From Acanthaster planci (Eukaryota > Echinodermata > Asteroidea > Valvatida > Acanthasteridae), in contig NW_019091645.1 in the NCBI RefSeq assembly GCF_001949145.1, forward strand, positions 64,448-78,891: 14,444 bases of DNA. The letters are read 5' to 3'. This document shows positions 11,201 to 14,444 of the stretch, piece after piece; the first letter of the stretch is position 1, and each line of letters starts with the position of its first letter. A model generated the notes under the pieces. It ran no database searches. It had not been told where the DNA came from and saw only the letters and a program-made list of their open reading frames with translations. A program made the position numbers and the translations under genes.

Positions 11201-12845
11201 CCCAACGATTGCGTGCAAAATTTGTGGATGTGATGTCCCACAGGCCGTACAATGTCAAATTACATTTTTTTTACAAGCTGTACTTTGTCAAAGACAAATT
11301 GATAAAGTACATTGTCAAAGCTAAATTGAAAAAGAAAATGTTCATTCGGGTTTATGTTCACATGAAATGACCTGACAAGGATGTGGAATGATTAATTTCC
11401 ATCCCGCTCCTATGAAAACGTGATGTAATTTGTGACACCTGCTGCTGGCGGATTGGGGCAGAGGGTGAACAATGGGGGACACGCCCCCTACCAAAAAACG
11501 TTCACAAGAAAAGAGACCTAATGGAGACCAATCCTCTTTCTTCCAGAAAGAGTGTGAAAAGCCTCAAAAGTTTGCATATTCATAAAGGCCATTGAAAGAT
11601 ACACGAAAAGATTCCACTGTTTTGTCCACCCCTTTAAAAATACCCCATCCCCCAACATTTGGAAGCAAGTACTTTGAACTTTAATGGAGGTAGGCCCTGT
11701 TAAGGTAAATGTCGTGCAGGTTGATTTATATGTGGTTTTGCTCTCGTTATTGTCAATTTGTAAATCATGCCCCCCCAAGACAACAACACAAGTTTTAGAC
11801 AGAACTGACCAACTTACGGGCTGATTTGGCTAATCGGAAAAGAAGGCCGTGGCCTTGCGGCTAGCAGTACCGGGATTTGCAGTCGGCAGGTAAAACACCA
11901 GGTTGCTGGTTCGAATCCAACCTGGGGTCATAATGTGCTTGCCCTTGGGCAAGCCACCTCGTTAGTCATTGCCTCTCTCCGCCCAGGAGTAATTGGGTAC
12001 CTGTAAGGGCAGAGATGGTTATTGTGGTTGATTTTACCAGCTTTGCGCCGACTAGTGGCTGCATCGAACTGTGTACTCCCCAGGGAGCTGAGATGGTAAT
12101 TGGAATGTTTCACAGGCCCAGGTAATAATGACGAGCGCTTTGATCTGTGTTTTAAAGGTGCTTCATAAATATGAAGAGCACTGCTCTGGGGAATTTGTCT
12201 ATAAGCTTCAAAAGGTGTGATCGTGGATGTTTGTTTGAATCCATTTTCTCGTCAGACGCGAAATCTGGGGTCATTGAGGGACAGAAATATCAAGTCCAGC
12301 TTGTGATTGTCCAGCGCTCCCATACAGCCGCGCGACGGAGGGCACATTGTCTAAGATATTTTGTTTCATGAAATTTGGTACGAGTAGCTTAGCTTGGCCT
12401 TTTGACCTTACCTTCGCCTTAATTAGAAGCAGTGCCTTAAACTAAACACCCTTAAGACTGCTGAGTCAGATGGAATCGACATCTGATCTCGGATTTGCTC
12501 TATCCTTTTTCAGGTCAAAAGAGACGCCTCTCCGGGTCATCAAAAAGACACTTTCCCCAGATATACCAGGAACGGTTAGAGTAAATTGGATTCAGATTCT
12601 TTGTCAATATGACCAAAGAGTTTTCGAGGTGGACGAAATCATTGTGCCTCCACTATTTGTGATCTCTGCATCCATAAAAAGTGACTGAAACAAATTAAAC
12701 TGCTTTGTGCACTTACCTTAGAAGATTCATCTGTTGCTTTCCAAGACAGTGTAAGGCTTCGAAGGTGATTCGACGAGACGACGCCGAAGAGACATACGTG
12801 AAGACCCAATGACAAGATGGCGAAAGAAAGGAGCCCGCGCGCCAT
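2004..12845 (-). CDS. Eight-exon gene for a 475-residue secreted, cysteine-rich protein of an unnamed metazoan extracellular family
   Basis: Seen: exons 12845-12717, 9669-9425, 7276-7107, 6280-6183, 5609-5344, 4269-4108, 2803-2695 and 2252-2004 join without a phase break (intron phases 0,2,1,0,2,2,0). All introns are GT..AG and the total is 1428 nt. Residues 1 to about 26 are a signal peptide (MARGLLSFAILSLGLHVCLF...). Fifteen cysteines follow (61, 80, 83, 95, 129, 130, 174, 192, 217, 266, 282, 349, 360, 455, 475), with N-glycosylation sequons at N69, N157, N199 and N209. Landmarks are SDPDGDVVKCRWA (183-195), GWYAVALMIEDF (228-239), HPTPGQGSC (274-282), WTPDESQTGAHIFCF (336-350) and an Ig-like (Big_5/SbsA-like) segment from about 365 (PPKVIETSPVEGS) to 470. 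No transmembrane segment or anchor is visible. From memory, this order matches a large uncharacterised extracellular family in cnidarians, amphioxus, echinoderms and molluscs; I do not know its function. The start was chosen for the signal peptide and an A at -3 with G at +4. The stop could differ if exon 8 is spliced onward. Confidence 0.85.
2695..2803 (-). CDS. Exon 7: start of the Ig-like domain; no ATG in it
   Basis: The acceptor is AATATCAG|T and the donor is CAGCCT|GTGAGT. It encodes residues 358-393: FICFIQEPPKVIETSPVEGS and then TIPTSLGVLTFKFDQP. The pattern PP-x-V-x-x-TSP-x-x-GS...P...L.F.FDQP is typical of an SbsA/Big_5 Ig-like domain. The exon is 109 nt, has no internal ATG in frame, and is required to keep phase between exons 6 and 8. 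Confidence 0.82.
2960..3110 (-). mobile_element. Second copy of the same SINE family, 3' truncated or diverged, in intron 6
   Basis: Read on the minus strand, it has an A-box-like CGTCCAAATGG, a B box GGTTCCAATCC (3063-3053), then CCTGGGCAAGTCACTTC and TGCCTCTCTCCACCCAGGAG followed by ATGGGTACC. These body motifs match the element at 11845-12180 in the same order and similar spacing, whereas the tRNA-like heads differ. After GGGTACC similarity fades, so it is truncated or recombined. It lies in the same orientation as the host gene. Confidence 0.6.
3281..3320. repeat. Perfect 20-bp tandem duplication
   Basis: CTGCATATGTCATCCCACAT occurs twice in a row with no mismatch, at 3281-3300 and 3301-3320, in intron 6. 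Perfect identity suggests a recent slip or duplication, or an assembly artefact. Confidence 0.95.
3669..3708. repeat. 20-bp tandem duplication, two copies
   Basis: ATATTTGAATACTTGATTGA is followed by ATATTTGAATATTCGATTGA (18 of 20 identical), in intron 6. Confidence 0.85.
4108..4269 (-). CDS. Exon 6: WTPDESQTGAHIFCF segment
   Basis: The acceptor is TGTTTCATAG|G and the donor is GAAGG|GTAAAG. It completes Pro303 and encodes residues 304-356 (ILEIETSSPIG... to ALDSE), with Gly357 split with exon 7. The stretch YYITAMWTPDESQTGAHIFCFDALDSEG is among the most family-like parts of the protein. The intron sequence immediately before the acceptor is copied in tandem 145 bp away. Confidence 0.85.
4271..4556. 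repeat. 145-bp imperfect tandem duplication next to exon 6
   Basis: Copy 1 is 4271-4415 and copy 2 is 4416-4556. Both contain ATGAAAATGCCAAGATTTCA, CAACTGTCCCAATATCAACT and TTTTGTTT near the end. Differences are scattered substitutions and a 5-bp indel (TTTCATGCAACTG against TTCAACTG). Copy 1 ends exactly at the exon 6 acceptor, so the intron's branch/acceptor region was duplicated. In copy 2 the matching site reads CATAA instead of CATAG. Confidence 0.85.
5344..5609 (-). CDS. Exon 5: largest coding exon, GWYAVALMIEDF segment
   Basis: It encodes residues 215-302 plus two bases of Pro303. It starts STCSLSIGDRLMSGWYAVAL, continues through the beta-strand-like PLQFVVNVYYSYDAC, and reaches HPTPGQGSCRGASPGE. 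The donor is GTCC|GTGAGT. The acceptor is a tandem AAGCAG: using the upstream AAG would start the exon at 5612 and add one glutamine before Ser215. Both choices keep phase 0, so two proteins differing by one residue are possible. Confidence 0.85.
5610..5615 (-). promoter_or_regulatory. Tandem (NAGNAG) splice acceptor of exon 5
   Basis: The minus-strand intron end reads TTTTTCTGAAGCAG. Both AAG and CAG are usable acceptors three bases apart. CAG is generally preferred over AAG at such sites (established knowledge), so the shorter form is probably the major one. Confidence 0.6.
6183..6280 (-). CDS. Exon 4: DPDGDVV-KCRW motif
   Basis: The acceptor is TTTCTCCAG|TG and the donor is GAG|GTGGGT. 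The 98-nt exon encodes residues 183-214, beginning SDPDGDVVKCRWASG. The acidic DPDGD run before CRW recalls calcium-binding loops of cadherin or Ig-type repeats, but that is inference. After CRW the chain GTNESGSVSPMPNSTLDE has no cysteine. As I recall the family, related proteins carry a cysteine pair there, so this copy may have lost a disulfide. Sequons lie at N199 and N209. Confidence 0.83.
6832..6847. repeat. 16-bp perfect palindrome ATACATGTACATGTAT
   Basis: It is self-complementary, in intron 3, and the densest example of the ACATGTA motif scattered across the window. Confidence 0.7.
7107..7276 (-). CDS. Exon 3: middle of the N-terminal domain
   Basis: The acceptor is TTTTTCCCAG|G with a good pyrimidine tract. 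It completes Leu125 and encodes residues 126-181, from YSGCCWMTLGNAG to CETTLTIP. The donor is CCGA|GTAATG, weaker than its neighbours, and leaves one base that makes Met182 with exon 4. The segment VINSSPMTSWMPETRIQLGC includes a sequon at N157 and ends in Cys174. Confidence 0.83.
7835..7906. repeat. Inverted repeat with 15-bp arms in intron 2
   Basis: GCCCAGGTGGACTCC at 7835-7849 is opposed by GGCGTCCAACCTGGGC at 7891-7906, with one bulge and one mismatch and a 41-bp spacer. Confidence 0.5.
9070..9077. promoter_or_regulatory. Palindromic CRE-type site TGACGTCA in intron 2
   Basis: An exact match to the CREB/ATF consensus, flanked by a GGAGGTC..GACCTCC inverted pair (9050s and 9080s). An 8-bp match is weak evidence alone. 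Confidence 0.2.
9425..9669 (-). CDS. Exon 2: N-terminal cysteine-rich domain
   Basis: The acceptor is GAACACAG|GTGGAC and the donor is ACT|GTGAGT. The exon encodes residues 44-124 plus two bases of Leu125. It opens with VDINWRFSFSRSWG and holds cysteines 61, 80, 83 and 95, including ECQQC and YQCTDYSQAEDW. This aromatic-plus-cysteine pattern is what I recall from the N-terminal part of the family. Exon GC content is clearly above that of the flanking introns. The intron upstream of it is the largest, 3047 bp. Confidence 0.85.
10424..10557. repeat. Long imperfect inverted repeat in intron 1
   Basis: The arms are about 55-60 bp. The outer 11 bp are perfect (CCTCCAAGAGT at 10425-10435 against ACTCTTGGAGG at 10546-10556). 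Further in, AATCAAAATGCGCAAAATCT on the left pairs with the reverse complement of AGATTTCGCGCATTGTGATT on the right. The loop is about 20-25 bp. This resembles an old foldback element, but no target-site duplication is visible. Confidence 0.7.
10588..10663. repeat. Inverted repeat with 14-15 bp arms in intron 1
   Basis: CTTGTGGCGGCAAA at 10588-10601 is inverted as TTTGCCGCCACCAAG at 10649-10663 with one extra base, around a 47-bp spacer. It follows the 10424-10557 inverted repeat by 30 bp. Confidence 0.7.
11280..11333. repeat. 27-bp tandem duplication, two copies
   Basis: Copies at 11280-11306 and 11307-11333 share GTAC.TTGTCAAAG..AAATTGA.AAA. A partial third copy (GTACAATGTCAAA) starts at 11247. 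It lies in intron 1. Confidence 0.8.
11845..12180 (+). mobile_element. tRNA-derived SINE, near full length, in intron 1
   Basis: The head starts GGCCGTGGCCTTGCGGCTAG (A-box-like) and has a perfect B box GGTTCGAATCC at 11908-11918, as expected for an internal RNA polymerase III promoter. The body contains GCCCTTGGGCAAGCCACCTC, then CTCTCTCCGCCCAGGAGTAA and GGGTACCTG. It ends in GAGCGCTTTGAT plus an AT-rich stretch (CATAAATATGAAGAGC). The same body motifs appear in a second copy near 3000. It is oriented opposite to the host gene. I could not define target-site duplications, so the ends are approximate. Confidence 0.7.
12717..12845 (-). CDS. Exon 1: start codon and signal peptide
   Basis: The exon encodes 43 whole codons (residues 1-43). 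The ATG context is GAACACCATGG. Residues 2-25 are hydrophobic with an arginine at position 3, typical of a signal peptide, and cleavage is likely near VVSS|NH. The mature N-terminus reads LRSLTLSWKATDESSK. The donor is AAG|GTAAGT, a near-consensus site, and leaves phase 0. Confidence 0.85.
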
Positions 12846-13085
12846 GGTGTTCCGTCGATCTCCCAACTCGGAGTGGCCAACCAGTTTGGCAGATGCACCG
12901 TAAAAACCTAACCCTCGATTCCGTTTTTGGATCGATGACGTTAAGGGACTTTTGGACAGAGGGAGAATTCCGGATTCTCGAGCAATAGACCTTGTCCAAG
13001 AAACTTAACATTGAACAAGAGGGTGTAATTTACACAATTTGCTAAACATTAATTACTCACTGGCGTGACCAGGGGTCATTTCAAA

Positions 13086-13235
13086 GGGGGGGGCAGGTTG
13101 CATCCACTTTATTCAAAGAGGCTTTTAAAGGAAATTAACTGTGGCTTGTACATAGTACAAATTTCAAAATTCCAAGGGGGGGAGGAGGTAGCGGTAAGAA
13201 TCCTAAAGAGAGTACCTCTGAGGGGGAGGGGGGAA
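13086..13235 (+). repeat. G-rich stretch with three G-run clusters upstream of the gene
   Basis: Runs of eight, seven and five-plus-six G occur at about 13086, 13176 and 13222, each in a similar purine-rich setting (TTCAAAGGGG.., TTCCAAGGGG..). It may be part of an unrecognised dispersed repeat, and G-quadruplex formation is possible. No gene was seen between 12846 and 13683. Confidence 0.35.
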
Positions 13236-13640
13236 TGTGCCCCATTCTGTCGTGGCTGACAATCGCCAAAATCTTTGACTGTGGAAACATAATTATTAAC
13301 CAACCACCTACCACCATGTGTAACCTTCCAAATTTCTCAAAAACACCAGTCTTCAAGCCCCTTTCTTAGATAATTCAGCAGGCCTATAAGTGACAACATC
13401 CCTCCGGTGCAAAATTGACTGCACCACATTCAAAAAGTCCGACAGACGGTCCACAAATCAACGATAAAACTGTCAAACCCATTCCCGTTTTTGAAGTCAA
13501 ACATAGAAACATTTAAAATTCTTTGACATCTGAAGATTATAAATTCTCGTCCTTCTATTGATTTTAAGCACCCTCTGGATCCGGGATCGGGATTTAAAAA
13601 AGTTGAGGCTGATGCTTCAATTGAACTAAATAAACAAGGG

Positions 13641-13646
13641 TTTATT
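13641..13646 (-). terminator. Poly(A) signal AATAAA after the small secreted ORF
   Basis: TTTATT on the plus strand is AATAAA on the minus strand, 38 nt past the TGA of the 78-residue ORF. This spacing would suit a very short 3' UTR. A hexamer this short occurs often by chance in AT-rich DNA. Confidence 0.35.
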
Positions 13647-13683
13647 GCATTATCTCTTAGGCATTATGGAAATAAAAATGTTA

Positions 13684-13920
13684 TCAGTTTGGACTGTTTA
13701 TCAAAGAATCGTCTATCACTGTCGGTAGCGATGATCTTTTAGCAAACTTGTCGAGCTTGACTATCCGTATCGGTGACGTGCAGCGCTTGCGCTTGTCAGT
13801 CATGTCCAGGTCAGCGGTGTGTAACTCAGATCCTTGTCCATGGACATCTTGGCTATCTTTACGCCAACAGTAGTCTCCGATCAAGGCTGGAATCCAAACA
13901 AAGAGCACGAACACTACCAT
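13684..13920 (-). CDS. Candidate small secreted peptide precursor, 78 residues
   Basis: Single open frame with an ATG at 13920 and a TGA at 13684; an in-frame TAA lies upstream of the ATG. Residues 1 to about 15 (MVVFVLFVWIPALIG) are hydrophobic like a signal peptide, though they lack an N-terminal positive charge. The mature part starts DYCWRKDSQ. It contains KRKR at 43-46 and KR at 61-62, which could be prohormone convertase sites, and cysteines at 18 and 47. An AATAAA follows the stop by 38 nt. I recognise no family. It could also be a first exon: GTAAAG after the Cys-Trp codons is a possible donor. The start context is weak (T at -3). Confidence 0.35.
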   Translation of the reverse strand: MVVFVLFVWIPALIGDYCWRKDSQDVHGQGSELHTADLDMTDKRKRCTSPIRIVKLDKFAKRSSLPTVIDDSLINSPN

Positions 13921-13935
13921 CAACCTTGACAGCAA

Positions 13936-14444
13936 AGGCGTAGCAAGGTCGTTTTAAGAACCTACTGACGGATCTAGATGTAGATTAGTCACGCCGACCT
14001 TTAATTAAAATATGGACTGTGAGGTTTGAAATAATGAAATGAGAGCAACCCAGGCCAGGTCAATACGATGTTTTCCACTTTCTGGAAAACGAATTTAGAG
14101 CAATACTAGTACTACCGTTATCGGTAGTTACAAAATAACGAGCAGTAAAAAAAACCCACCGTCATACAAAAAATCAGCTGATAGGAGTGGCTACAGTGTA
14201 AAAGAATGAAAATTTTCACCGAGTTTTCTTAATTAAAAATTATGTCCATATTAACAAGGTACAAACGCAAGTATTGGTGAAGTGCATGCTTTTCCTGGCA
14301 ACCAAAACAGTACATTATCGGACGACAGCCGATGATGTTAGAAAATAAGCACTCAATCGTCCGGTGGAAAAAGAACCTTTCAATGTGGAGAAACGTAGGC
14401 CAGTTGTTATTGTGTGCGTGTGTGTGTGAGAGTTTGTTTCTGCA
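13936..14444. other. No gene seen: AT-rich DNA, ending in a short GT-rich run
   Basis: It has a perfect 7-bp hairpin (ACTACCG-TTAT-CGGTAGT, 14111-14128) and a short TG-rich stretch at about 14410-14430. Nothing else is supported apart from the possible promoter of the small ORF. Confidence 0.55.
14000..14014 (-). promoter_or_regulatory. Possible TATA-like box for the small secreted ORF
   Basis: The minus strand reads CATATTTTAATTAAA about 80-95 bp before the ATG at 13920. The position would suit a core promoter, but the composition is only AT-rich, so this is a weak call. Confidence 0.2.

Larger units (their letters stand above)
9670..12716 (-). other. Intron 1 (3047 bp)
   Basis: It holds the SINE at 11845-12180, the inverted repeats at 10424-10663 and the 27-bp tandem repeat at 11280. 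The remainder is unannotated. Plus-strand frames at 9834-10070 and 12470-12688 look weakly protein-like but have no support. Confidence 0.7.
12846..13683. other. Upstream region of the eight-exon gene
   Basis: No TATA box is visible within 200 bp of the ATG at 12845. A half-CRE (TGACGTTA, 12939-12946) is present. The G-rich stretch lies at 13086-13235. The transcription start cannot be placed from sequence alone. Confidence 0.4.

Noticed and set aside
10988-11233. Plus-strand frame of 81 codons
   Set aside because: No motif, family resemblance or splice support; the composition is that of intron sequence.
11845-11930. Stand-alone tRNA gene
   Set aside because: A and B boxes are present, but no cloverleaf could be drawn and the sequence continues into a SINE body shared with another copy.
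12470-12688. Plus-strand frame with a possible acceptor CCTTTTTCAG and a protein-like stretch (KETPLRVIKKTLSPDIPG)
   Set aside because: No partner exon, donor or motif was found, and it lies in intron 1 of a well-supported gene. Chance cannot be excluded.
14408-14434. GT microsatellite at the window's end
   Set aside because: Only a few interrupted GT units; too short to call.
1-14444. CRISPR array, bacterial operon or phage region
   Set aside because: No spaced direct repeats, ribosome-binding-site-led gene series or phage genes; splicing and SINEs show the DNA is animal nuclear.

Overview
The window looks like nuclear DNA from a marine invertebrate. It has short exons with GT..AG introns, AT-rich introns, tRNA-derived SINEs, a foldback MITE-like element and many copies of the motif ACATGTA. 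An echinoderm or another non-vertebrate deuterostome is my best guess from overall sequence character. That guess is inference; no rRNA or marker gene is present to prove it. Nothing bacterial, plasmid or phage-like was seen.

The centre of the window is one spliced gene on the minus strand, rebuilt here from eight exons between 12845 and 2004. All seven introns have GT and AG ends, all reading phases match, and the exons sum to 1428 nt, or 475 residues plus a stop. The product starts with a signal peptide, carries about fifteen cysteines and four N-glycosylation sequons, and ends in an Ig-like (bacterial Big_5/SbsA-like) beta-sandwich segment. From memory it resembles a large, unnamed family of extracellular proteins found in cnidarians, amphioxus, echinoderms and molluscs. 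The function is unknown. A candidate additional 3' exon (1404-1321) carries an acidic tail but does not join in phase to the last exon.

Upstream of this gene, on the same strand, a short open frame (13920-13684) encodes a putative 78-residue secreted peptide. It has dibasic sites and a poly(A) signal 38 nt after its stop. It is a candidate only.

The rest is introns and intergenic DNA shaped by repeats. These are a 117-bp near-palindromic element with perfect 9-bp target-site duplications at 1670-1804, probably in the 3' UTR; two copies of one SINE family in opposite orientations (11845-12180 plus, 2960-3110 minus); a 145-bp tandem duplication that copied the branch/acceptor region of exon 6 and left the extra copy without its AG; several short tandem repeats; and imperfect inverted repeats in introns 1 and 2. 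Positions 1-1320 and most intron sequence hold nothing else I can support.
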